Shown here in pieces: positions 15,842 through 23,866 of a stretch of DNA of 64,000 nt (position 1 is its first letter; each line of letters starts with the position of its first letter). This DNA is from Teretinema sp942493045 (GTDB lineage: Bacteria > Spirochaetota > Spirochaetia > Treponematales > Treponemataceae): assembly GCA_942493045.1 (NCBI GenBank), contig OW818665.1, forward strand, positions 992,001 to 1,056,000, read 5' to 3'. A program made the position numbers and the translations under genes. The notes beneath the pieces are model-generated. The model made no database searches, was not told where the DNA came from, and worked only from the letters and a program-made list of their open reading frames with translations.

Positions 15842-16972
15842 ATGCAACTGGAAAGAACTGACCGGCCGGCGGCTTCCGGCTATGACAGCTTTTTACAAAC
15901 GCCTTTTTGGGCTGAATTCAAGGCCGCTCACGGCTGGGAACCGCTGTACTTTACCTGCGCAGAACTGCTGCCGGGAGTCAGTTTTCCGCTGACCGTACTG
16001 GTGCGCCGGTTCTCTAACCTGGCAGCCATCGCCTATGTGCCGATGGGTCCGCCTGTCCGCCTGCCGGCCGATCAAACTACCGCCTCAATTCGGGCAGAAC
16101 TGCTGCGCAGCCTGACCGGCGCGCTTAAGGCTTATCTGCCTGCCAATACCCTCTGTGTGCGCTATGACGCGCCCTGGGAAACCCGCTTTGATAACCGTGA
16201 AGGCGCCCCGCAAACAGAAGAAACCTTTCCGGTCCTTCCACCGTTGCCGGTGTGTCCGGCCCGGGAGAATATCCAGCCTCCGGATACCGTGATTATTCCC
16301 TTGCAGCAGAGCGAGGAAGAAATTCTCTCCGGAATGAAAAGCAAATGGCGCTATAATATCCGTCTCTCCGAAAAAAAAGGCGTAAGCGTGCGGCAACTCA
16401 GCGGAAAGGCGGCCGCTACCGAAGGCCTGGAAACTTTTTATCAGTTATACCGTGAAACAGCCGAACGCGACAGCATCGCCCTGCATGACAAAGCCTATTA
16501 TCGGGATTTACTGATACGCGGGGACGGTACGCGCGATGATTCTCAAGCAAATGGAAGCCGGGTGTTTTTATATCTGGCTGAGCATGAAGCGGAGGCTCTG
16601 GCTTCGATTATAGTGCTCTATTCAGAAAACGAAGCAACCTACCTGTATGGCGCTTCTTCTAATTCAAAGCGTAATCTGATGCCCGCCTATCTTTTGCAGT
16701 GGCGTTCCATTTGCGATGCCAAGGCCGCCGGAATGCTGCGCTATGATATGTACGGTATTCCGCCGCGCGACGACAGTACGCACCCCATGTACGGTCTGTA
16801 CCGCTTTAAAACCGGGTTCGGCGGAGAAATAGTGCACCGTTCGGGAAGTCTGGATTTACCGCTGCGACCCTTTGCTTACCGGTGTTATCGGCTGGCCGAA
16901 GCCTGCCGTTCGCTGTGGTTTAAAAAAACGGTCAAATGGCTGGGCAGGATCCTCAGGCGAGGAACTCGGTAG
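15842..16972 (+). CDS. FemAB-family aminoacyltransferase-like protein
   Basis: 376 residues. Two GNAT-like halves are visible: FWAEFKAAHGWEP near the N-terminus and, after residue ~140, ILSGMKSKWRYNIRLSEKKG, which is the typical FemAB/BioF2-like K-x-R-x-x-(I/L)-x-x-(A/S) motif, followed by ATYLYGASS and LRYDMYGIPP. Members transfer amino acids from aminoacyl-tRNA to lipid II to build peptidoglycan cross-bridges, so a cytoplasmic role in wall synthesis is likely. It begins seven bases after metG and has no Shine-Dalgarno, so translation may depend on coupling; pairing with an aminoacyl-tRNA synthetase gene fits use of charged tRNA. Its 3' end overlaps the convergent nicotinamidase-like gene by 20 bases. 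Confidence 0.75.
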   Translation: MQLERTDRPAASGYDSFLQTPFWAEFKAAHGWEPLYFTCAELLPGVSFPLTVLVRRFSNLAAIAYVPMGPPVRLPADQTTASIRAELLRSLTGALKAYLPANTLCVRYDAPWETRFDNREGAPQTEETFPVLPPLPVCPARENIQPPDTVIIPLQQSEEEILSGMKSKWRYNIRLSEKKGVSVRQLSGKAAATEGLETFYQLYRETAERDSIALHDKAYYRDLLIRGDGTRDDSQANGSRVFLYLAEHEAEALASIIVLYSENEATYLYGASSNSKRNLMPAYLLQWRSICDAKAAGMLRYDMYGIPPRDDSTHPMYGLYRFKTGFGGEIVHRSGSLDLPLRPFAYRCYRLAEACRSLWFKKTVKWLGRILRRGTR

Positions 16973-17741
16973 ACTTCAGCAGCCGCACGCCCTTAGCCGC
17001 CACTTCCGCGAGAAAAGCTTCACCGAGATTTTCAAAGCCGGGGACATTGGAGCTGACATCGGTCAGTACAATCAGTTTTTCCGCCGGAATACAGGTTATC
17101 AAGTCCCGCACGGTATTGGCCACGCAATGCGACAGCGCCTCGCCGGCTATAACGATATTGTCAGCGCCCTTCAGCCGCTCGATCAACGGAAAATTGGTTC
17201 TGGTACCCGGGTCAGCCGCGTCGGAAACCTCGGCCCGGATGGCACTGTAATGCTCGGTGCGTACATTGCTACCCTTGGTAGTGTAATCGACAATCCGGCC
17301 GGCCTGGGCATACTCCCAGGCCGTCAGCGCTTCCTGAAGCCCGGGGTATATCTGATGCCCCCAGGTGCCCATCAGACAATGCGGCGGCCAGATGCACAGG
17401 CTGTATTTACCGGTTTTTTCAAGAGTTGAGACATATTCAATTGAATAATTCTTGTACTGGGGAACGGTTGAACGGTATTCACCGGCCTGCAACATACGCG
17501 AGGTAATGATGGTAAAGGGGGCAGGGTGACGGCCGTCCCGGTCAATCCAGAATATCGGATGGGCGATATGAAACAGATGATGGGTATCCATGGTGATGTG
17601 GATCGAAAGAAACTGGTTTTCCAGTCGATGGATCATATCCGCCAAACGGGTACAATCATCCGCGGCTCCCGGCACGCTCAGGGCGCCTTCAGGGTCACAG
17701 AAATCGTTTTGAGGATCAATCACCAGCAGTGTATTTGTCAT
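16953..17741 (-). CDS. nicotinamidase / isochorismatase-family hydrolase
   Basis: 262 residues. The catalytic triad of PncA-type enzymes can be placed: Asp9 in VIDPQNDF, Lys156 in YTTKGSN and Cys206 in GEALSHCVANTV. A metal site is suggested by D52 and H54 (MDTHH) and H61. Nicotinamidases convert nicotinamide to nicotinate for NAD salvage; the protein is some 50 residues longer than typical PncA, and another amide substrate remains possible. The start is set by a promoter whose -10 ends six bases upstream (leaderless). The gene faces rnz divergently and converges with the FemAB-like gene. Confidence 0.75.
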   Translation of the reverse strand: MTNTLLVIDPQNDFCDPEGALSVPGAADDCTRLADMIHRLENQFLSIHITMDTHHLFHIAHPIFWIDRDGRHPAPFTIITSRMLQAGEYRSTVPQYKNYSIEYVSTLEKTGKYSLCIWPPHCLMGTWGHQIYPGLQEALTAWEYAQAGRIVDYTTKGSNVRTEHYSAIRAEVSDAADPGTRTNFPLIERLKGADNIVIAGEALSHCVANTVRDLITCIPAEKLIVLTDVSSNVPGFENLGEAFLAEVAAKGVRLLKSTEFLA

Positions 17742-17747
17742 AATGAA

Positions 17748-17797
17748 AGTGTAACAGAATGGCTCGCATTGTCAAGCGGAAACAATTCCGGTATACT
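17748..17797. promoter_or_regulatory. divergent promoters of nicotinamidase-like gene and rnz sharing one -35 box
   Basis: The heptamer TTGTCAA at 17769-17775 serves both strands. Plus: TTGTCA 17769-17774, 17-base spacer, TATACT 17792-17797, nine bases to the rnz ATG at 17807. Minus: TTGACA (17770-17775), 16-base spacer, TACACT (17748-17753), six bases to the ATG at 17741. Both transcripts would be leaderless or nearly so; neither start has a Shine-Dalgarno. The two polymerases cannot occupy the site together. Confidence 0.75.
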
Positions 17798-17806
17798 CAT
17801 CTCACT

Positions 17807-18733
17807 ATGAATCTTGAAGCCTTCATTCTGGGGTGCGGCGGCATGATGCCTCTTCCGTATCGACACTTGACATCAGTTTTGCTGCGCCGCGAGGGAGACC
17901 TCTTCCTGTTTGACGGAGGTGAGGGGACTCAGGTTTCACTGCGCAAATTGAATCTGCGCTGGAAAAAAATCAACGCCATTTTTGTGAGCCATACCCATGC
18001 CGATCATGTAACCGGACTGCCCGGAATACTGATGCTCTCCTCCCAGGTAGACCGTGACGATCCGCTGTATATCTTCGGACCGCCGCGTATTGCCGAGTAT
18101 ATCGAGACTAGCCGGCGGGTGCTGGACATGTACATTAACTATGAAATCATCGTCAAAGAAATTACCGAGCCGGGAGTAGTTTACAAAGGTGAGGGGTTCC
18201 ATGTCCGGGCCTTTCCGCTGCAGCATACCAAGACCTGTGTAGGCTACACCCTGGAAGAGGATCCCCGGCCGGGCGCTTTTAATCCGGAACGGGCCAAGGC
18301 CCTGGAAGTGCCCTGCGGCCCGCTGTGGTCCCGCCTGCAGGCCGGTGAGAGCGTGCAAACCGGTGACGGCCGTACCGTGGAACCCTCCGAGGTGCTCGGG
18401 CCGCCGCGCAAAAGCCGCAAATTCAGCTATGTCACCGACACCAAATACCTGGACTCCATAGCCGCGGAAGTGGCAGGATCCGATCTATTGGTCTGCGAAG
18501 GAATGTTCGAAAAAGAGCTTGAATCCACCGCTGCCGAAAAGAAACACATGACAGCGGAACAGGCCGCCCGCATCGCCCGCGATGGAAGGGTTAAAAAGAT
18601 GGCGCTGATCCACTACAGTCCGCGCTACACAGATTATGACCTGAAACTGTTACTTACCGAAGCCCGCGCTGTTTTTCCGGAAACGGAACTTTCCAAAGAC
18701 CGGATGATTATCCCGATACCATACGAGGACTGA
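17807..18733 (+). CDS. rnz: ribonuclease Z (tRNA 3' endonuclease), MBL fold
   Basis: 308 residues. The metallo-beta-lactamase core is clear: FDGGEGTQVSL early, then SHTHADHVTGLPG with the zinc ligands, FPLQHT, YVTDTKY and a final HYSPRY histidine. These are the standard RNase Z features; the enzyme matures tRNA 3' ends lacking an encoded CCA. The start at 17807 is taken because family members begin immediately with the first beta strand and because a -10 box ends nine bases upstream. The downstream ABC gene begins ten bases after the stop, so rnz may be co-transcribed with the Gld-like operon. Confidence 0.85.
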   Translation: MNLEAFILGCGGMMPLPYRHLTSVLLRREGDLFLFDGGEGTQVSLRKLNLRWKKINAIFVSHTHADHVTGLPGILMLSSQVDRDDPLYIFGPPRIAEYIETSRRVLDMYINYEIIVKEITEPGVVYKGEGFHVRAFPLQHTKTCVGYTLEEDPRPGAFNPERAKALEVPCGPLWSRLQAGESVQTGDGRTVEPSEVLGPPRKSRKFSYVTDTKYLDSIAAEVAGSDLLVCEGMFEKELESTAAEKKHMTAEQAARIARDGRVKKMALIHYSPRYTDYDLKLLLTEARAVFPETELSKDRMIIPIPYED

Positions 18734-18743
18734 CTGGGCCATC

Positions 18744-19475
18744 ATGATTGAAGCACGGGCGCTATGCAAACAATACGGCAAACTCCAGGCCTGCGCCGAT
18801 ATCAGCTTTACGCTGCAGCGCGGCACCATTACCGCCCTGCTGGGCGCCAATGGCGCCGGCAAGACCACGCTGCTGCGTATGCTCTGCGGCTACCATCTTC
18901 CAGACTCCGGAGAGGCTCTGATCTGCGGACATTCTCTGACCCTCGATCCTGTACAAGCCCGCTCCTGCGTCGGCTTTGTGCCGGAGCGTCCCGCCGCCTA
19001 TCCCTGGATGACCGTGCATGCAACGCTGGTACTGTCTGCCCGCCTGTTCGGCTGTTCAGCCGAGGAAGCCAGAGCGAGCGCCCGATCTACAGCGCAAAAA
19101 TGCCAGCTTACCGGGCAGGAAAACAAGCTTGTTAAACACCTTTCGCACGGCACACTGCAAAAACTGAACCTGGCCCAGGCCCTAGTTCATGACCCTGCGG
19201 TACTGATCCTGGATGAACCGGCCTCCGGTCTGGATCCGGCGACTCTTTCCGAATTCCGCTCACTACTGCTTGGATTATCTGCCGAGAAAACCATCCTGCT
19301 GTCTACCCATATTTTACAGGATGTGGAAGCGCTCTGCGGCGCCGCGATCATTATGAAAAACGGACGCCTCTGTGCTCATGACAGTTTGGAATCACTGAAA
19401 GCTATGACAGCAAAAAAAAATCTGGAAGCCGCTTACTTGCAGGTAACGGAAAAGGCAGCCTCTCATGAAGAATGA
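18744..19475 (+). CDS. ABC transporter ATP-binding protein (GldA-like)
   Basis: 243 residues. Walker A is GANGAGKT, Walker B is VLILDEP followed by ASGLDP, the switch histidine is in LLSTHIL, and the signature motif reads LSHGTLQK in place of LSGGQ. It is the ATPase of a four-gene set with a GldF-like permease, a GldG-like protein and a DUF4340 protein. Such sets occur in many non-gliding bacteria, and their substrate is generally unknown. The gene overlaps the permease start by 11 bases. Confidence 0.85.
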   Translation: MIEARALCKQYGKLQACADISFTLQRGTITALLGANGAGKTTLLRMLCGYHLPDSGEALICGHSLTLDPVQARSCVGFVPERPAAYPWMTVHATLVLSARLFGCSAEEARASARSTAQKCQLTGQENKLVKHLSHGTLQKLNLAQALVHDPAVLILDEPASGLDPATLSEFRSLLLGLSAEKTILLSTHILQDVEALCGAAIIMKNGRLCAHDSLESLKAMTAKKNLEAAYLQVTEKAASHEE

Positions 19476-20178
19476 CACCGGACTGTTTTTCCCCTTATAT
19501 CAAAAGGAACTGCTCCAGCTGATAACGACATCAGCCGTTCTGCCGGCCGCCTCCTTTTTACTGTTCGCATCGGCTCTGCCTTTTTTGTTTTCCTTCCCGA
19601 CTATCGCGCAGTACTACCAGCGACTGCCGATGTTGATGACCATTTTTATTCCGCTGTTAGCTTCCGGTTCCTGGGCGAATGAGTATAAAACCGGCACCAT
19701 CGGTTTTCTGATCACCTTACCGGTACCCGAATTTTTTCTGACAGGAGCCAAGTATCTGGCGCTATTAACAGCCTATCTCGGAATACTGTGCCTCAGCGTA
19801 CCGGTACCCTTGATGCTCGCGCCGTATACTTCAGCCGGAGTCTCAGAAATTCTGGCGATTGTGCTCGCTGTTTTCTTATACGGAGCCGCAGCCCTGGCCA
19901 TGGCCCTGTTCTTCTCGAATTTGTTTACAAATACGGTTGCCAGTTTTTTATGTACCGGCGCTGTACTGCTGTTCCTGAACACAGCTCATATCTTTCCGGC
20001 ATCGCTGGAGCTGAGCGGGGCGCTGCAACAGACCATCAGTTTTCTGTCATTTTCCCGACGCTACGAAACCTTAAACCGCGGCATCATTGATTCCCGGGAT
20101 ATTCTGTTTTTTATTTTTCCCGGCCTGGTCTTCACGGCACTGGACAGCGCCTGTATCCGTTTTCGGAGAAAACGATGA
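19465..20178 (+). CDS. ABC transporter permease (GldF-like)
   Basis: 237 residues with six hydrophobic segments. The segment SGSWANEYKTGTIGFLITLPVPEFFLTGAKYLA is characteristic of ABC-2 type permeases of the GldF/NosY group: a cytoplasmic loop with E-x-x-x-G-T-x-x-x-L-x-(T/S)-x-P. It would pair with the preceding ATPase. The start lies within the end of the ATPase gene and the stop overlaps the next start by four bases, so the products are probably made in fixed proportion. Confidence 0.8.
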   Translation: MKNDTGLFFPLYQKELLQLITTSAVLPAASFLLFASALPFLFSFPTIAQYYQRLPMLMTIFIPLLASGSWANEYKTGTIGFLITLPVPEFFLTGAKYLALLTAYLGILCLSVPVPLMLAPYTSAGVSEILAIVLAVFLYGAAALAMALFFSNLFTNTVASFLCTGAVLLFLNTAHIFPASLELSGALQQTISFLSFSRRYETLNRGIIDSRDILFFIFPGLVFTALDSACIRFRRKR

Positions 20179-21662
20179 ATCCTACCTTTAAACAGATGAG
20201 CCGGTTGCTGAGCGGCGCGCTTATTCTGATCTGCCTGGTTATTCTGTCCGGACGGCTATACTTCCGGCTCGATGTGACGCAAAACCGCTCCTATACTCTT
20301 TCGACCGCCACCAGGGAATTAATCCGCGGCGCCGATGATATCATTCGAATCAGTTGGTACCGTTCGGCCGCCTTCTCAGCCTACGCGCCAGCTGTGGGAT
20401 TTATTGAAGCCATGCTTCAGGAATACAGTGTTCAAAGCTTCGGTGGAGTTATTGTTGATATTACCGACCCGGTAGCGGCCGGAATTGTTGATGAAATCCG
20501 CGCTCAAGGAATTATCTCCCGGCAGATCAATTTGGAACGAAACGGACGTACTGAATTGTTCGATCTTTACTCCGGAATCATCATCGAATATCAGGGCCGG
20601 ACCCTGACTATCCCTTTTTTAATTGATTCCGGCAGTCTTGAATATGATCTGAATACTAAAATCAGCGTACTTTTAGCGCCACAGGCCCCTTCCCGGGACA
20701 TAGTGCTGATTTACGGCGGGACTTCCGTTTTCTCCGAGTTATATCCTTATTTAATTCCCTGGCTGGAATATGCCGGATTTGAGGTTAGCATCAGCGGCCC
20801 GGGAAGCTTCGACGGCAACAGCGCAGCGACTGTGATCGTGCTGGGCAGCGCTACGCTGACCGCGGCGGATGCCGACGCTCTGGATGTTTTTATGGGAAGG
20901 GGAGGCAACGCCCTGTTTCTGGTATCCGGAAATTCAGTGGACACTGCCGGAAACTGGAGCGCCACCGCCGCGACAAACCGCCCGGTACTCGAACTGCTCG
21001 CTCAACGCGGCGTCGATATTGCCCCCGGTCTGGTTATGGATATTTCTAACTATCGGATCACCATGCCTTCACTGGACGGCAGCAGACAGGAATTGATCAA
21101 TTACCCCTTTTGGGTAATACCCCAGCGCGCTCCTGAAGCACTGGACCTGCCGCTATTCGCCGGTTTCAGCGCGGTACAATGTTTCTGGCCCTCAGAACTG
21201 CTCGCTGATTTTCTAGGAAACACGGCGATTCCTCTTTTACAGAGCGGACCGCACTCGGCTGTCATGAACGAACCCTATGACACGGATCCCTTTGGAACAC
21301 AGCTCGAATATCTGGCCGCCAAAAGCGAAAAAAAAGCCTCAGTCCTGGCCGCGTACTTGCCCGGAAAGGGTAAAACAATCGTAATTGCCGATGAATACCT
21401 GCCCTCAATGATGATCGATTATTGCGGTGCCGACTACAACCTGGACTTTGTGGTTTCGTGTGTCGAGTGGATTTCCGGCCGTGAAAATCTGCTGTTGCTA
21501 AAAAACAGAAAACCGCCCAACTACAGCTTAAGGCTCCCGGATACGGAGGAAGAGCAGCTGGCTTTGTTGCGCAGACTGCGCATTATCAATTTGATACTGA
21601 TGCCCGCTCTACCGCTGTGCGCGGCCGCCATACTGCACTGGTACCGCCGGAAACGACCATGA
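20175..21662 (+). CDS. GldG-like ABC-associated protein
   Basis: 495 residues. An N-terminal membrane segment (about residues 8-28) and a C-terminal one (about 469-490) flank a large extracytoplasmic domain. FRLDVTQNRSYTLS directly after the first helix is the hallmark of GldG / ABC-type uncharacterised transport system proteins (R-x-D-L-T-x-x-x-x-(Y/F)-x-L-(S/T)). Biochemical role is unknown; it is thought to act with the GldA/GldF transporter at the membrane. Both ends overlap neighbours by four bases. Confidence 0.75.
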   Translation: MNPTFKQMSRLLSGALILICLVILSGRLYFRLDVTQNRSYTLSTATRELIRGADDIIRISWYRSAAFSAYAPAVGFIEAMLQEYSVQSFGGVIVDITDPVAAGIVDEIRAQGIISRQINLERNGRTELFDLYSGIIIEYQGRTLTIPFLIDSGSLEYDLNTKISVLLAPQAPSRDIVLIYGGTSVFSELYPYLIPWLEYAGFEVSISGPGSFDGNSAATVIVLGSATLTAADADALDVFMGRGGNALFLVSGNSVDTAGNWSATAATNRPVLELLAQRGVDIAPGLVMDISNYRITMPSLDGSRQELINYPFWVIPQRAPEALDLPLFAGFSAVQCFWPSELLADFLGNTAIPLLQSGPHSAVMNEPYDTDPFGTQLEYLAAKSEKKASVLAAYLPGKGKTIVIADEYLPSMMIDYCGADYNLDFVVSCVEWISGRENLLLLKNRKPPNYSLRLPDTEEEQLALLRRLRIINLILMPALPLCAAAILHWYRRKRP

Positions 21663-22531
21663 AAAAGAAACCGGTCAATACCCTCTTTTTTTCGGTCACT
21701 GCCGCCGTCCTGCTGCTATTGACGCTGCTGATTCCGGACCGGCAACAACGCATTGAACAAAGCCGCCGTCTTACCGGCAGTTTGACAGATCCGGCGGCGG
21801 TTCGGTCCATTACGGCAATCAGCTTGAGCACAGTCAGAAATAAACTGGAATTTCGATACGCTACCGGTCAGAGGCAGTGGCTGCTGCTTAAGGATGGACA
21901 GCAATGGGCCATCAAAACCGGTTTTTGCGAAAATTTTCTGAACGCGCTCACCAAAAAAACAGATATCTATCCCGTATCAAATTCCGCCGGCTCCTGGCAA
22001 TCCTGCGGTGTCGATGAAGAAAACTCGGTCGCGGTAGTCCTGCGGGACGAGGCTGATCGTATCGTGGAAGAACTCTTTTTCGGCTACAGCGACCCGGGCG
22101 GTAGGAGTATTTATTTCCGCAGCGCAAAGAGCTTGAGGGTACTGCGCACCACAGCCCCGATAAGTTCTTTTTTAACGGCTGAAGAAAGTTTTTGGACTGA
22201 TTTACGGCCCTATCATTCCATTTCCGGTGAGATTATCAAACTGGTATATAGGAATGGCAGTGTTTCTCAGTTGTTTGGAAGCGCCGGCCGGCCGGTGCCG
22301 GAAAATTTTCTGCCTGTCCTCAGACAACTGCAGGGCTTAAGTATTGTCCCCCGACCGCAAGCGGAAGAACAGGCACTATTGCTGGACTTCGAAACCGGTG
22401 ACACCTCGTCCTATACCCTGGCTATCACGGCACAGGGCAGCGATTTTGTGGCCAGTGACATACAGAATGACCGGCATATGCTAATTAGTGCCTGGGCCTT
22501 TAAACGCCTGATGGAAACGCTTGGTATGTAG
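21659..22531 (+). CDS. DUF4340 domain protein of the Gld-like operon
   Basis: 290 residues from the ATG at 21659, which overlaps the gldG-like stop (ATGA); a longer frame begins inside the preceding gene. One N-terminal membrane segment (about residues 6-23) is followed by an extracytoplasmic region with the repeated beta-rich pattern of DUF4340 (LLKDGQQWAI, FGYSDPGGRSIYFR, SFWTDLRPY). DUF4340 proteins regularly follow GldG in ABC operons, but their function is unknown. The gene converges with the degenerate GGDEF gene after 33 bases; no terminator hairpin was seen between them. Confidence 0.7.
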   Translation: MKKKPVNTLFFSVTAAVLLLLTLLIPDRQQRIEQSRRLTGSLTDPAAVRSITAISLSTVRNKLEFRYATGQRQWLLLKDGQQWAIKTGFCENFLNALTKKTDIYPVSNSAGSWQSCGVDEENSVAVVLRDEADRIVEELFFGYSDPGGRSIYFRSAKSLRVLRTTAPISSFLTAEESFWTDLRPYHSISGEIIKLVYRNGSVSQLFGSAGRPVPENFLPVLRQLQGLSIVPRPQAEEQALLLDFETGDTSSYTLAITAQGSDFVASDIQNDRHMLISAWAFKRLMETLGM

Positions 22532-22564
22532 GGAAAAGAGCTGAGCCAGGTTGAATGCGCCTGT

Positions 22565-23866
22565 TCAATTGTTATCGGAAACAAAGTTGCGGTATTTTTC
22601 CGGATTAGCTCTGAAGGCTACGATCGGTAAATCCGGCTCTTCCTCGGCCTTTTTGGCAGCACCCAGAGCCTCTTCGATCATCCGGGCCGCCGGCAACAGC
22701 CGGGCCGTGCGGGTAGTTATACCGATACGCACTGGGGCGTCAAATTCAAGATCCGCAAATACCTGACCGATCTCGGTATACAGATCTTCGGCAACCGCCA
22801 TTGCCCGATCCAAATCGACATTCTGCATGATCAGCGCAAATCCGTCGGTACCATACTCAAAAATCAGATCACGAAATTTAAAGGTCTCTACCAGAATGCG
22901 GATTATTTTCCGGGATACCAGATCAGTGTGCACCACGCCCGGAATGCGAATAAGGGTGAGGGCTAAATCCTGCTCGGAAGAAGCCGCCCGCTCCAGCTCC
23001 GAATCAAGACGAACCTCCAGATAACTTTCCCAACCGATGCCGGATACCGGGGAGAATAAACCTTCCGGACCCTTGGGCGGGTTAACGGGCCGCTCCAAAA
23101 CCGAGGCGTGCCGGTCCGTGTCGTCCGAAACGTTAGTCTGAAAATCACTTGATTCTATCTTAAACCCGCAATCCGGGTTTTCCGGGCGGCGTTCGATGAC
23201 ATCACCATCAAGCGCCTTAGTGCTTTGAAACGACGCAGCCGGTTGAGGACTTTTATATTCGGTAACATCAGAAAGCGGTTCAGAGGAAGAACTGCGCATC
23301 TGACCATGAGAGGAGGAAGAACGGCTCGAAGCCGATCGGGAAGGGGCGTTGGCAATGATAATTATCAGGGTAATCAGAACAACTGAAAGCACAAACAAAA
23401 ACACAGTGCGGGCAGCGGCGAAAACGACGCCGCCCTGCAGGACATTCATTACCGCGATTAAGACAAAGCGATTATTTTCCTGACCGTTAATCTGCAATTC
23501 GGTACTGAAAATCCGGGTAAACATCGAGGATCCATCCGGAGAGGGTAAACCGGAGCTGTCATAGCGCAGGACTTCGCGGCCTGAGCTCCAGGTAAAAACA
23601 GGTTTGTTATCCTGCAAAATTGACAGGCCGGAAATCAGTAGAGATTTTCCAAAAATTGTCTTAGCTGAATTCAGATAGCCTTCAGACAAAAACTCCTGGG
23701 TTTTTGAAAGCTCGGAAACCTCACGGGCGATCCAGCTGAAACTGCGTTCAGCCTCGACCGCTCCGGATCTTGATTGAGCGGAAATGGCAAAAACAAACCA
23801 GAGCACCGAACCGGTCAGAAACAGCGAAGCAAGCAGGGCATATATACGAATTGCGGTATTGTTCAT
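22565..23866 (-). CDS. membrane protein with degenerate GGDEF-like domain
   Basis: 433 residues. Membrane segments lie at about residues 8-28 and 152-172 with an extracytoplasmic sensor-like domain between them. A Ser-rich low-complexity linker (about 176-196) and a charged spacer precede a GGDEF-fold domain from about residue 278. The signature position reads GTDGF (339-343) instead of GG(D/E)EF, so diguanylate cyclase activity is unlikely; the domain may bind a nucleotide or partner instead. This is the last gene of a five-gene minus-strand unit; its start overlaps the Maf-like gene stop by four bases. Confidence 0.65.
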   Translation of the reverse strand: MNNTAIRIYALLASLFLTGSVLWFVFAISAQSRSGAVEAERSFSWIAREVSELSKTQEFLSEGYLNSAKTIFGKSLLISGLSILQDNKPVFTWSSGREVLRYDSSGLPSPDGSSMFTRIFSTELQINGQENNRFVLIAVMNVLQGGVVFAAARTVFLFVLSVVLITLIIIIANAPSRSASSRSSSSHGQMRSSSSEPLSDVTEYKSPQPAASFQSTKALDGDVIERRPENPDCGFKIESSDFQTNVSDDTDRHASVLERPVNPPKGPEGLFSPVSGIGWESYLEVRLDSELERAASSEQDLALTLIRIPGVVHTDLVSRKIIRILVETFKFRDLIFEYGTDGFALIMQNVDLDRAMAVAEDLYTEIGQVFADLEFDAPVRIGITTRTARLLPAARMIEEALGAAKKAEEEPDLPIVAFRANPEKYRNFVSDNN

